Source: Rheinheimera nanhaiensis E407-8
Lineage (GTDB): Bacteria > Pseudomonadota > Gammaproteobacteria > Enterobacterales > Alteromonadaceae
Reading direction: 5' to 3'
Assembly (NCBI RefSeq): GCF_000296695.1
Contig: NZ_BAFK01000010.1
Span: forward strand, 83,304 to 147,303
DNA: 64,000 nucleotides
In this document: in pieces, positions 1 to 11,138 of the stretch
Layout: each line of letters begins with the position of its first letter
How positions within the stretch are numbered: the stretch's first letter is position 1
The notes under the pieces: generated by a model
The model's input: the letters and a program-made list of their open reading frames with translations, nothing else
Told to the model about the DNA's origin: nothing
The model's database searches: none
Position numbers and translations under genes: made by a program

Positions 1-1045
1 GGATGGCAGCGCGCTGGAGCGCCCCGAGCCGATGCAAACTGACACGGTGTTTGATCTGGCGTCAAACAGCAAAATGTATGCAACCAACTATGCGCTAATG
101 CAGCTGGTTAGCCGCGGTCAGTTGGATATTAATGCGCCGGTATCGCAGTATCTGCATGAATATCAGGGGCAAGGCCGTGAGCAGCGGCTGGTCAGTGATT
201 TGCTGTACCATAATGCCGGCTACCCGCCAGAGGTGCATTTTCACCGGCCGGATAACCGCCATGGCCCGGCGTTTTACTCTACCGAGCGCCAGCTGAGTAT
301 GCAGCTGATTGCCACTCAGGTGCCGTTTGAACGCGAGCGGGGCGGCAAGGCGGTATACAGCGACATCGATTATATGTTGTTGGGCCTTATTATCGAGCGT
401 ATTACCGGCATGACACAGGATCAGTATCTGCGTGAAACCCTGTACCAACCGATGGGACTTAGTTATACCGGCTTTAACCCGCTGCGCCACGGTATCAGCG
501 CACAGCAAATTGCCGCCACTGAGCTTGACGGCAATAGCCGTGCTGGTAGGGTACTGTTCCCGGCAGATAAACGGGTAGTGGTGCGCGGTGAGGTACATGA
601 TGAAAAAGCCCGCTATGCCTTTGACGGCGTCGCCGGCCATGCCGGGCTGTTCTCCAGCGCAGAAGAGACGGCAAAGCTGGCACTGCTGGCGCTGCACGGT
701 GGTTATGGCTTAACAAGGGTGTTTGACGATAAGGTGCTGCAGCAGTTTGTCCGGCCGTCGGTGTTTGACCATACCGTTGGGCTGGGCTGGCGCACCGCCA
801 CCGGTGGCGATCTTAACTGGCACTTTGGCCCTTATGCCAGCCAGTATGCGTTTGGCCATACCGGCTGGACCGGCACCGCCACCTTAATAGATCCGTATTA
901 CAACCTGGTGGTAGTGCTGCTAACTAATAAAAAGCACAGCCCCATCTTAGCCGGGGCCGGCGACGGCTATTATTTTGCCGGCGATAAATTTGAAACTGGT
1001 ATGTATGGCAGCATCATGAGTAAAATATACCAGGCAATGCAATAA
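1..1045 (+). CDS. Serine hydrolase, beta-lactamase/PBP class C family, 5' end outside window
   Basis: This is the C-terminal part of a class C beta-lactamase-fold serine hydrolase. The frame is open from base 2, so the start and any signal peptide lie upstream of the window. The nucleophile motif SNSK (S-x-x-K) lies near residue 23 of the visible part. YSD stands where the family's Y-x-N motif is expected, and HTGW occupies the K/H-T-G position near the C terminus. Members act in the periplasm or at the membrane as D,D-peptidases, esterases or amidases. The overall look resembles YfeW/PBP4B-type proteins, but the substrate cannot be assigned. It ends 36 bp before the zinc-ribbon gene. The family call is firm; the function is not. 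Confidence 0.85.
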   Translation, partial: DGSALERPEPMQTDTVFDLASNSKMYATNYALMQLVSRGQLDINAPVSQYLHEYQGQGREQRLVSDLLYHNAGYPPEVHFHRPDNRHGPAFYSTERQLSMQLIATQVPFERERGGKAVYSDIDYMLLGLIIERITGMTQDQYLRETLYQPMGLSYTGFNPLRHGISAQQIAATELDGNSRAGRVLFPADKRVVVRGEVHDEKARYAFDGVAGHAGLFSSAEETAKLALLALHGGYGLTRVFDDKVLQQFVRPSVFDHTVGLGWRTATGGDLNWHFGPYASQYAFGHTGWTGTATLIDPYYNLVVVLLTNKKHSPILAGAGDGYYFAGDKFETGMYGSIMSKIYQAMQ

Positions 1046-1081
1046 GCAGCCCAGGGCTGCACCAAAGAAGGCTTAAGCGTT

Positions 1082-1408
1082 ATGGCGATCATTTCCTGCC
1101 CGTTTTGCGGGCACAAAATTTCAGATAAAAGCCCCAGTTGCAGTAAATGCAATGGTGATATAGCCGGCTTAACGCCGCAAAAACGGGAAGCACTGGCGCG
1201 GGATAAAGCGCTGGATCAGGCGCAAAGCCTGGTTAATCACTCTATGTTTGCCTTACTGTTGTTTTTAGCTGGCTTTGGCCTGATGTACTGGTGGGACCCA
1301 GAAACCGGCAGCCCGCAGCAGTATATTGCCGGCGGCGCTATTGGCTTGGGGTTCTGCTGGTACATTATCAGTCGGGCCCGCATTATGTTATTGAGAAGGC
1401 GTAAATGA
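1082..1408 (+). CDS. Small zinc-ribbon membrane protein
   Basis: A 108-residue protein of unknown function. The N terminus holds a zinc ribbon with two C-x2-C knuckles (CPFC near residue 6 and CSKC near residue 20). A single hydrophobic segment pair follows around residues 55-100 (MFALLLFLAGFGLMYWW, then a Gly-rich stretch), and the tail is basic (RRRK). It is probably an inner-membrane protein with a cytoplasmic zinc-binding head. Its stop overlaps the start of the next gene by 4 bp (ATGA), so the two are probably translationally coupled. The specific role is unknown. Confidence 0.8.
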   Translation: MAIISCPFCGHKISDKSPSCSKCNGDIAGLTPQKREALARDKALDQAQSLVNHSMFALLLFLAGFGLMYWWDPETGSPQQYIAGGAIGLGFCWYIISRARIMLLRRRK

Positions 1409-1686
1409 ACTTTACCGCGTTAGTACAGGCGATGACGCCTGAAACCTATGAAAAGCTGTCGGACGCTGTGGCCACCGGCCGCTGGGCCGACGGTAACCCC
1501 CTTAGCGCAGCGCAGCGCGAGCAAAGCCTGCAGCTGGTAATGGCTTATCAGGCGCAGGTGTTAAAGTCTGAAGAGCTATTTACCATAGGCGCTGATGGTC
1601 AGATGATCCAAAAAACCAAAGCCGAACTGAAAAAGCAGTTCGAGGCAGAGCAGTCTATAGCAAGGTTCGCGCACGATGATCTTTAA
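1405..1686 (+). CDS. DUF1315 (YeaC-like) protein
   Basis: A 93-residue protein resembling the DUF1315/YeaC family. The family-like opening is seen here as an N-terminal MTPETYEKLSDAVATGRW segment, followed by a G-x-x-L-x-x-x-Q-x-E pattern and a charged helical C terminus. The function of the family is not established. It overlaps the gene before by 4 bp and the DUF349 gene after by 11 bp. The three therefore look like one operon, and expression is likely coupled to the DUF349 protein. Confidence 0.8.
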   Translation: MNFTALVQAMTPETYEKLSDAVATGRWADGNPLSAAQREQSLQLVMAYQAQVLKSEELFTIGADGQMIQKTKAELKKQFEAEQSIARFAHDDL

Positions 1687-4387
1687 ACGTTTTTTCAAAC
1701 CCAAATGGCAACATGCCGATGCCGCTGTGCGACAACAGGCGATTGCCGAATTAAACCGTGACGAGCAGGCGCATAAAACGGTGCTGCACGAGCTGGCGTT
1801 TAACGATGGCGCCGAAGCCGTGCGTAAGGCCGCACTGTTAAAGCTCAATGACTTTTCGCTGTGGTGGCAGGCCAGTAAGCATGACAGTGCTGAGCGCTTA
1901 CAACAGTTGGCCGAGCAAACGCTGGTGCAGCAACTGCTGGATAATCAGGTAGAGCCCAAATTAAAGCAGCAGTTTATTGCCCAGTGCAACCGCAGCAGCA
2001 TTTTAGAGCAGCTGGCGCAAACTGAAACTGACAGCGGGCTTAAATTCAGTTTGTTGCAACGGCTGAATAAAACCGAGCTGAATATTAAAGCACTGCAGGA
2101 TGCTGTGCTGTCAACGGCGCAAAAGCTGCAGCTGTTAGCGCCGATTCACGATGAAAAAACGCTGGAAAAATTAAGCAAACAGTTAACGGGTGAATTGCAG
2201 TTAGCGGTTGAGCAAAAGCTGCAACAGCTGGCAGAGGCAAAACAAAAGCCGCTGCAGCTGCGTAAACAGCTGACACTGCTACTGGCTAAGCTGAATGCCC
2301 TGCGCGAGCGCGCCAATCTTAACGAGTTACCGGTGCAGTTTGACGAATATAAGCAGCAGTGGCAGCAGTTAGAGGCCGAGCTAGCTTGTTTAGGCGCCGA
2401 AGCCGACGAGTTTCGCGGCAAATATAATAAAATTTGTCAGCTGACCGAGCAGTGGCTGGCGCCCCGGCTTAGTGAACTTGCCAAAGCGCAGGCGCTTGAG
2501 GCCACAAAAGCCGCCCAGCACCGGGCGCAGCAGCAGCTAAGCGCCGAGCTTAATAGCGTTGAACAGCAGTTGCAACAGGCGTTGCTGGCGGCGGATATTA
2601 CCGCAGCGCAGCAACTGGAAACAGCCCTTAGCGCCATTCAAAGCCGGCTTACCCAGAGTGATGTCGGCGATAAAACCGTTTTACAACGGCGGCTGACACA
2701 ACTTGGCGAGCAGTTATCGCAGCTACCCAAATTGGCTGAGCAGCTGGCGCAGTTAACCCGTATCGTCGCCGATTGGGCGGCGTTACCCATACCAACTGAT
2801 TTAGCCGCTTATCAGGCCACCTTGTCGCAGTTACAGCAACTGCAGCAAAACTGGCGTCAGCAAAGTAAAACTTTGGCTATCGCCGTACCCGACAGCCTGC
2901 AGCAGGCACAGGCCGACTTAGCCAAGCACTGGCAGCAGCTACAGCAGCAATTTGATGGTCAAAGCGAAAAGGCGTTACGCCAGTGCCGCAGTAAACTCTC
3001 GCAGTACCGCCGGTTACACAGCGCCGGTAAATTTAACGCCTTGTTTGGCTTGTTTAAGGGGATCGAGCAGGAGCACCAGCAGCTAAACCCTGCGCAGCAG
3101 GCGCAGCTTGCTAAAGACTATGAATTTGCCCGCGACACCCAGGCTGAGCTTACCGATTTACAACATTATATTGCTACACCGCGTAAGCAAGCACTGCTGA
3201 CAGCAATGCAGCAGTTGCCCGGCACGATTGCTGACAACGAAGTGCACCAACGCGCCGAGCAGGTAAAACTGGCCCGTGCCAGCTGGAACAGCTTAGGCCG
3301 TGCTACACCAGAGCTGGAAACCGGCCTGAACGCTGCCTTTGATGCCGCCTGCGAGCAAGCCTTTGCGCCTTGCCGGGCGTATTTTGCCAGGCTGGATGCC
3401 GCGCGCGCTAAGCACCGTGAAGAGCGTGCAGCTATCATCGCTCAGGCAGAGCAGTTGGCGTTAGCGCAACTGGACAGTAAGGCGCTGCAGCAGCAACTAG
3501 CTCAGTTAAAGCAAGCCTGGCAGCAGGCCGGTGCAGTGGATAAACAGCAGTTTAGTGCACTTAACCAGGCCTTTAACCAGGCGCTTAAGCCGCTGAGCCA
3601 GCAGCTGGAAAGCCTGTGGCAGCAAGGCGCAGAAGCACGCCAACAGCTGATTGATAAAGCAACAGCCGCACTAAGCCTGACCGAGCCCAACCAGACGGCT
3701 AAGGTGTTAAAAGAATGTCAGCAGCAGTGGAAAACCCTGCCAGCCGCTGGCCGTAAGCAGGATCAGGCGCTGTGGCAGCAGTTCCGTCAGCTGTGTGATG
3801 GCTTTTTCAATGCCCGCTCGGCACAGTTTGAACAGCAAAAACAGGCCGAGCAGGACGAGCTGCAGCAATATGAGTCTGCACTGTCTGCCTTGTTAGCATC
3901 GCTGGAAAGCGCCGCCAGTGCCGCTGAGTTTGACCAACGGCAACAAGCGCTGCAGCAGATGGACCCGCAAGGTGTTGCCAGCCAGCAGGCAGTCAGGCAG
4001 GTGCTGGCAAAATTGCAGTTAAAGCGTCAGCAGTGGCAAAACACTCAGCAACAGCAGGGTTTACAGCTGATGTTTGAACAGTTGTCAGATCCCACTTTAA
4101 GCGCCGAGGCATTACCCGCCGGCTACCGCGAGTACTTTGGTGCCGGGCGTGAGCAGCAGTTTAGCCGTGAACAACTGACCATAGCGCTGGAGATCATCTG
4201 TGATAAAGCCTCGGTGGATACCCGTGCCGAGCTGCGTCAGCAGGTACAGTTAATGCTGTTATCGGATAAGCATAATCAGGGTAGTACGCTGGATAAACAC
4301 AGCTTGCTCAAGCGCTGGTTAGACTACGGCGCGGTGACGACGGCAGAGCAGGGCTTACTGGCCAGAGTTAAAGCCCTGTTCATCTGA
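1676..4387 (+). CDS. DUF349-family long coiled-coil protein
   Basis: A 903-residue, very Gln/Ala/Leu-rich protein, mostly predicted helix and coiled coil by composition. It has no signal peptide or obvious membrane segment, so it is probably cytoplasmic. Repeated W-x-x-L/G spacings, such as WQQLEAELACLGAEADEFRG and WKTLPAAGRKQD, fit the DUF349 repeat family found in many gammaproteobacteria. The start at ATG 1676 overlaps the DUF1315 gene. The C terminus (RLKARVKALFI-like) is better conserved in look than the Gln-rich centre. No enzymatic motif is visible and the role is unknown. The Gln bias gives long antisense open frames, which are not genes. Confidence 0.8.
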   Translation: MIFKRFFKPKWQHADAAVRQQAIAELNRDEQAHKTVLHELAFNDGAEAVRKAALLKLNDFSLWWQASKHDSAERLQQLAEQTLVQQLLDNQVEPKLKQQFIAQCNRSSILEQLAQTETDSGLKFSLLQRLNKTELNIKALQDAVLSTAQKLQLLAPIHDEKTLEKLSKQLTGELQLAVEQKLQQLAEAKQKPLQLRKQLTLLLAKLNALRERANLNELPVQFDEYKQQWQQLEAELACLGAEADEFRGKYNKICQLTEQWLAPRLSELAKAQALEATKAAQHRAQQQLSAELNSVEQQLQQALLAADITAAQQLETALSAIQSRLTQSDVGDKTVLQRRLTQLGEQLSQLPKLAEQLAQLTRIVADWAALPIPTDLAAYQATLSQLQQLQQNWRQQSKTLAIAVPDSLQQAQADLAKHWQQLQQQFDGQSEKALRQCRSKLSQYRRLHSAGKFNALFGLFKGIEQEHQQLNPAQQAQLAKDYEFARDTQAELTDLQHYIATPRKQALLTAMQQLPGTIADNEVHQRAEQVKLARASWNSLGRATPELETGLNAAFDAACEQAFAPCRAYFARLDAARAKHREERAAIIAQAEQLALAQLDSKALQQQLAQLKQAWQQAGAVDKQQFSALNQAFNQALKPLSQQLESLWQQGAEARQQLIDKATAALSLTEPNQTAKVLKECQQQWKTLPAAGRKQDQALWQQFRQLCDGFFNARSAQFEQQKQAEQDELQQYESALSALLASLESAASAAEFDQRQQALQQMDPQGVASQQAVRQVLAKLQLKRQQWQNTQQQQGLQLMFEQLSDPTLSAEALPAGYREYFGAGREQQFSREQLTIALEIICDKASVDTRAELRQQVQLMLLSDKHNQGSTLDKHSLLKRWLDYGAVTTAEQGLLARVKALFI

Positions 4388-4423
4388 TGCTGAGGTTATT
4401 GTTATCAGCAAACTGACTGCGGC

Positions 4424-5440
4424 TTAGTCCGCGGTCAGTTCGCCGCGCAGGTTTTGCTGCATTTGCCGGCGAATGTCATCGCTGGTTAAGTCTTTACTTA
4501 GCAGATAATGCAGCTTGGTTAACGCCGCTTCCAATGTCATATCATAGCCGCTTATCACGCCGGCCTGCGCTAACGCATTGCCGGTGGCATAGCCCTGCAT
4601 ATTTACTTTGCCTTTAAAGCATTGGGTACAGTTAACGATGATCAGGCCGTTTTGGCTGGCTTCGCGCAAGATCTGCAACAGCTCTGGCCGCTGCGGCGCA
4701 TTGCCGACACCAAAAGATTTAATGATCAGCGCCCTTACCGGTGCTGTGGTCATATTTTTAATCACATCAGTGCTAATGCCCGGGTACAAGGTAACCACGC
4801 TGATTGGCTGTGGAATAACTTTCGCAAGCGTAAGCGGGGCGGCAAGCCTGGTTTGGCTTAATTTGCCGGCCACTAAATTAATATGAATACCGGCCTCAAT
4901 CAGCGGCGGGAAATTGGGTGAGGCAAAGGCGTTAAAGCCGCTGGCATCGGCCTTGGTGGCGCGGTTACCGCGAAACAACTGGTTGTTAAAGAACAGCGCT
5001 ACTTCGGCAATAGGGTAGTTGGCGGCCAGATAGAGTGCGTTTAACAGGTTAACCTGACCGTCTGAGCGCAGCTGCGCCAATGGTATTTGCGAGCCGGTAA
5101 TAATCACCGGCTTTTGCAGGTTCTCCAGCATAAACGACAGCGCTGAGGCCGTGTAGGCCATAGTATCGGTGCCATGCAGCACAACAAAACCGTCGTAGTT
5201 GTCGTATTGCTGCTGAATATCTTCGGCGATATGGCGCCAGTGCTCGGGTGTCATATCGGATGAGTCAATTACCGGGTGGTATTCGTGAATATCAAATTCC
5301 GGCATTTCCGCGCGGTAAAATTCCGGCATCCGTTTTACCGTATCGGTTAAAAAACCCGGCACCGGCACATAGCCCTGCGGCGAGTGCTGCATACCTATGG
5401 TACCGCCGGTGTAGGCGACATAAATGCGTTTTCTGCTCAT
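4424..5440 (-). CDS. ansA: Cytoplasmic L-asparaginase I
   Basis: Hydrolyses L-asparagine to aspartate and ammonia. At 338 residues it is the length of the E. coli type I enzyme, and it has no signal peptide, so it is cytoplasmic. The active-site residues sit at the expected positions: T14 in TGGTIG, T91-D92 in HGTDTMAY, and K163 in RATKAD. It is encoded downstream of sppA on the same strand, but a strong hairpin with a T run (5454-5482) lies between them, so it probably has its own promoter or depends on readthrough. This neighbouring of sppA and ansA is also known in E. coli. Confidence 0.95.
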   Translation of the reverse strand: MSRKRIYVAYTGGTIGMQHSPQGYVPVPGFLTDTVKRMPEFYRAEMPEFDIHEYHPVIDSSDMTPEHWRHIAEDIQQQYDNYDGFVVLHGTDTMAYTASALSFMLENLQKPVIITGSQIPLAQLRSDGQVNLLNALYLAANYPIAEVALFFNNQLFRGNRATKADASGFNAFASPNFPPLIEAGIHINLVAGKLSQTRLAAPLTLAKVIPQPISVVTLYPGISTDVIKNMTTAPVRALIIKSFGVGNAPQRPELLQILREASQNGLIIVNCTQCFKGKVNMQGYATGNALAQAGVISGYDMTLEAALTKLHYLLSKDLTSDDIRRQMQQNLRGELTAD

Positions 5441-5453
5441 TGAAACTTAACCT

Positions 5454-5482
5454 AAAAAAATGCCCGGTGTTAGCCGGGCATT
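5454..5482 (-). terminator. Rho-independent terminator after sppA
   Basis: Read on the minus strand, AATGCCCGGC-TAACA-CCGGGCATT is a GC-rich stem followed directly by TTTTTTT. It sits between the sppA stop and the ansA start and would separate the two transcripts. Confidence 0.8.
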
Positions 5483-5504
5483 GTAGAGTGTTTTAGCGTC
5501 ACTG

Positions 5505-7385
5505 TCAGTTGATGCTGCAGCTGACGCAGTATGAGTAAACGCCATTTGGATCATTAAACTGGTTTAACAGCACAAAGTCTTGTTTTAACTGTTTGCTCAG
5601 CTGTTGCAGCAGTTTTTGCTCGGCGCTAATGCCAGGTTGCGGTAACCAGCCCTGGGCTTTGGCTTCACCTAACAGATCTTTAATCATCTGCTCCGTTGGC
5701 GACAGCTCCTGCTGCACCACTTTGACGTCATACAGGGTTAAACCGGCTTTGTCGGCAGCGGCTTTTACCGCATCATCCAGCGTACCCAGTTTATCGACCA
5801 GGCCAAGCTCTAACGCCTTACGACCGGTCCACACCCGGCCCTGAGCTACCTTGTCTACGTCGGCGTTTGACATATTACGGTTTTCACCCACCAGAGTTAA
5901 AAACTCGGTATAGCCACGCTCAATTAACAGCTGGAACAGGTCTTTGGCGTTCTTGTCCAGGCCTTTAAACAGCGGTAAACCGGCCGAGAAACCGGCAAGC
6001 TCAGTAGTGCCAACGCCATCGACATTTAGGCCCAGCGTGGCAAAGGCGTCTTCTGCGGTGTGCAACAGGCCAAAGATACCGATAGAGCCGGTGATAGTAG
6101 TAGGGGCTGCCCAAATCTCATTGGCCGGTGCGGCAATCCAGTAACCGCCTGACGCAGCCACCGCACCCATAGAGGCAATAACAGGTTTACCCGCTTCACG
6201 CAGTAAGCGAATTTCCTGGCCAATCACTTCTGAGGCATAAGCACTGCCGCCAGGGCTGTCGATCCGTAGCACAACGGCTTTAATTTTATCGTCATGGCGT
6301 GCTTTACGCAGCAGGGCCGCAGTAGAATCACCGCCTATGGTGCCGGCTTTGGCGGTGCCATCGACAATAACCCCACGGGCAACAATCACACCTACTTTGT
6401 CGGTAACCGGGTTATCAAACTGCTTAGCGGGAATAACCAGCTTAGCGTAGTCTGCAAAGGTAACATGGTTATAGGTATGCTCGTCATCTTCACCGACGAT
6501 AGCAATTAAATCGCGGCGAAAGGCTTCACGGGTTTTAATGGCATCGACCAGGCCGGCATTCACCGAATACTGGCTTAAATCGCCTTCAGCGGCTTGCAGT
6601 TTTTCCAGCAGGGCGGCAAAGGTCTCATCAAAGTTATCGACGGCAAAACCACGACGCTCGGCTACCTGGGCTTTGTAATCGCCCCACAGCTCGGTTAACC
6701 AGGCGCTGTTAGCCTCTTTGGCCTCAGGCGACATGTCGTTACGTAAAAACGGCTCTACGGCAGACTTATAAGTACCAACGCGGAACACATGGGTGTTAAT
6801 TTTCAGCTTTTCCAAGGCGTTTTTGTAATACATCGGGTAGCTGCCATAGCCTTCCAGCAGCACAGCGCCCATTGGCGTTAAGCTGATTTCATCAGCATAG
6901 CTGGCCAGGAAATACTGGTTTTGGCCATAAAAACCACCATAGGCAAACACTTTTTTGCCGGCGGCTTTAAAGCCGGTAATGGCATCACCAATACGCTGTA
7001 ATTTGTCCAGTGAGCCACGGCCCAGCATAGATAAGTCCAGTACCATGGCCTGAATACGGTTGTCGGTCGTAGCTTTGCTAATCACGGTGACCACATCTGA
7101 TACCAGCACTTCGGGTGCTTCTTCTTCGGCGCCCAGGCTTTCGTTAATAGCGGTAGCAATAGGATCTGTCCAGCGCTTTTCTTCTACCAGATCGCCAGTC
7201 AGGTTCAGCACCAGGGCGGCCGTCGGCGGCACTTTTACCTTATCATCGCCGCTGAAGATAGAAGTGATAATGACACCTACCACGAAAATAAACAGCAGGT
7301 TAAGAATAAGCGAGCGAAAGCCACGGTATATACGTGCTATCGCGCTGAATAACCGGCGGATAGGGCCAGATTTTTTTTCGGTCAT
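5505..7385 (-). CDS. sppA: Signal peptide peptidase SppA, protease IV
   Basis: A membrane-anchored serine protease that degrades cleaved signal peptides. It has 626 residues from the chosen ATG at 7385, which has CAGGA about 8 bp upstream. An upstream in-frame ATG would add 17 unlikely residues. One membrane anchor lies at about residues 25-45 (LILNLLFIFVVGVIITSIF). The tandem ClpP-like S49 domains carry the Lys general base at K207 (GTYKSAVEPF) and the Ser nucleophile at S412 (AASGGYWIAA), as in the E. coli Ser/Lys dyad enzyme. The last 10 or so residues (YSYCVSCSIN) are not a typical ending. It is divergent from fadH. Confidence 0.95.
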   Translation of the reverse strand: MTEKKSGPIRRLFSAIARIYRGFRSLILNLLFIFVVGVIITSIFSGDDKVKVPPTAALVLNLTGDLVEEKRWTDPIATAINESLGAEEEAPEVLVSDVVTVISKATTDNRIQAMVLDLSMLGRGSLDKLQRIGDAITGFKAAGKKVFAYGGFYGQNQYFLASYADEISLTPMGAVLLEGYGSYPMYYKNALEKLKINTHVFRVGTYKSAVEPFLRNDMSPEAKEANSAWLTELWGDYKAQVAERRGFAVDNFDETFAALLEKLQAAEGDLSQYSVNAGLVDAIKTREAFRRDLIAIVGEDDEHTYNHVTFADYAKLVIPAKQFDNPVTDKVGVIVARGVIVDGTAKAGTIGGDSTAALLRKARHDDKIKAVVLRIDSPGGSAYASEVIGQEIRLLREAGKPVIASMGAVAASGGYWIAAPANEIWAAPTTITGSIGIFGLLHTAEDAFATLGLNVDGVGTTELAGFSAGLPLFKGLDKNAKDLFQLLIERGYTEFLTLVGENRNMSNADVDKVAQGRVWTGRKALELGLVDKLGTLDDAVKAAADKAGLTLYDVKVVQQELSPTEQMIKDLLGEAKAQGWLPQPGISAEQKLLQQLSKQLKQDFVLLNQFNDPNGVYSYCVSCSIN

Positions 7386-7554
7386 GGAAGCGTCCTGTAT
7401 TAACAAACTATTTTTACTTAGGGTTATGCTAAACAATTTGCTGTCAAAGACTAAATGGAATTTGTAAGTAAATGTGTAACACTTTACCCGCTTAGCCCAC
7501 CCACTAATACAGGGGCTTGCGCCTTTGCTTGCTATCGTTTGGCAAAGCGGCTAA

Positions 7555-9612
<2,058 letters not shown>

Positions 9613-9642
9613 CGCGCACTAAGTGGTTTGCACCAAAGCCGG

Positions 9643-9691
9643 GCGCCATTTTGGCGCATTCCCTACGCAAAGGCACCATGTTGGTGCCTTT
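9643..9691 (+). terminator. Tandem hairpins, terminator after fadH
   Basis: Two consecutive hairpins follow fadH. GCGCCA-TTT-TGGCGC is at 9643-9657, and a 10-bp perfect stem AAAGGCACCA-TGT-TGGTGCCTTT is at 9669-9691, ending in TTTG. The second is the better terminator candidate. The rest of the gap up to glgC (9692-9862) holds no gene. Confidence 0.65.
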
Positions 9692-9862
9692 GTCATTTCT
9701 GCGTCATGCCATTGCCATATCCGCCACCTAAGCTGTTGCCTTGCCAGCACATAAATTAGCCGCTATTCAGGTATTTACTGCCAAAGGCTGCTATTCTGGT
9801 ATCAGCTTTGCACCCAATTCATTCATATCAGTGTAATTATCAAAGCCAACAGGGAGTTATAT

Positions 9863-11098
9863 ATGTCCGGTGTATTAACCATGATACTGGCAGGTGGTGA
9901 AGGTACCCGTTTAGCGCCGCTGACCGGCATCAGGGCTAAACCTGCGGTACCTTTCGGCGGTAACTATCGCATTATTGATTTTGTGTTAAACAACTTTGTG
10001 AACTCGGATTTACTGCAAATCTTTGTTATTACCCAGTTTAAATCACACTCGCTGATGAAACACCTAAGCCGCGCCTGGCGGGTGTCGGGCTTAACCAACC
10101 GCTTTATTGACCCTATACCGGCGCAAATGCAAACCGGTAAACACTGGTATTTAGGCACGGCCGATGCCATTTACCAGAACCTGCATTTAATTCATGGCCT
10201 GGACCCGGAGCATGTTTGTGTGTTTGGCGGCGACCACATCTATAAAATGGATGTACGGGACATGCTGAACTACCACCGGCAAAATAATGCCCGTTTAACG
10301 GTGGCGGCGATACCGGTGCCAGTAGAGCAGGCGCATGAGTTTGGTGTTATTGAGGTCGATGCGCACGGTAAAATGATTGGCTTTGAAGAAAAACCGAAAA
10401 GTAACCCGAAAACCATTCCCGGCCGGCCAGATTATGTGCTGGCGTCGATGGGCAATTATATTTTTGAAGCCAAAACCCTGGTTGATGTACTGGAAGAAGA
10501 TGCGAAACAAGTTGATTCCAAACACGATTTTGGCCATAACATTATTCCGGCACTGTATCCGTCGGGCGATGTGTACGTGTACGATTTTTCCTCCAATACC
10601 ATTCGCGGTGAAAACGAGCGCAGTGCCGGTTACTGGCGTGATGTGGGCACCTTAGATTCGTACTATCAGGCTAATATGGATCTGATAGCGGTAGAGCCGC
10701 CGTTTGACTTGTATAACCGCTACTGGCCGCTACGCGGTTATACTCCGCCGGTACCGCCGGCCAAGTTTGTACACGACGAAACTAACCGCACCGGTCAGGC
10801 CATTAGTTCTATGGTGGCGTCGGGCTGTATTGTCAGCGGCGCCATCGTATATCAGTCTATCCTGGGTTTTAACGTGCATGTACACAGCCACAGCTACATT
10901 GAAAAATGCGTGCTGATGGGCAATAACGACATTGGTCGTGGTTGTCGCATCCGCCGTGCCATTATCGACAAAGACGTTAAAATTGCCCCCGGCACCGTAA
11001 TAGGCGAAGATCCGGTGTTAGATAAGCAGCGTTTTCATGTCTCTGCCAGCGGTGTGGTCGTGATCCCCAAGGGCGCCAAAATTGGTTTTGACGAATGA
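9863..11098 (+). CDS. glgC: Glucose-1-phosphate adenylyltransferase (ADP-glucose pyrophosphorylase)
   Basis: Makes ADP-glucose from glucose-1-phosphate and ATP, the committed step of glycogen synthesis. It has 411 residues. The nucleotidyltransferase motif GGEGTRLAPLT lies near the N terminus, followed by PAVPFGGNYRIIDF (PPi/nucleotide site), the FGGDHIYKMD metal motif and the IGFEEKPK loop. A left-handed helix domain with hexapeptide repeats ends the protein. An AGGGAG ribosome site precedes the ATG. glgA follows 40 bp later, so the two form an operon. No glgB, glgP or glgX is seen in the window. Confidence 0.95.
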   Translation: MSGVLTMILAGGEGTRLAPLTGIRAKPAVPFGGNYRIIDFVLNNFVNSDLLQIFVITQFKSHSLMKHLSRAWRVSGLTNRFIDPIPAQMQTGKHWYLGTADAIYQNLHLIHGLDPEHVCVFGGDHIYKMDVRDMLNYHRQNNARLTVAAIPVPVEQAHEFGVIEVDAHGKMIGFEEKPKSNPKTIPGRPDYVLASMGNYIFEAKTLVDVLEEDAKQVDSKHDFGHNIIPALYPSGDVYVYDFSSNTIRGENERSAGYWRDVGTLDSYYQANMDLIAVEPPFDLYNRYWPLRGYTPPVPPAKFVHDETNRTGQAISSMVASGCIVSGAIVYQSILGFNVHVHSHSYIEKCVLMGNNDIGRGCRIRRAIIDKDVKIAPGTVIGEDPVLDKQRFHVSASGVVVIPKGAKIGFDE

Positions 11099-11138
11099 TG
11101 TTGATAGCTAAAAGATTGATAAGTAAAAGGTTAGGGTA

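Noticed and set aside
2085..3690. Several long antisense open frames inside the DUF349 gene
   Set aside because: They come from the Gln/Ala/Leu codon bias of the real gene; they lack ribosome sites and give Ser/Ala/Cys-rich sequences of no known fold.
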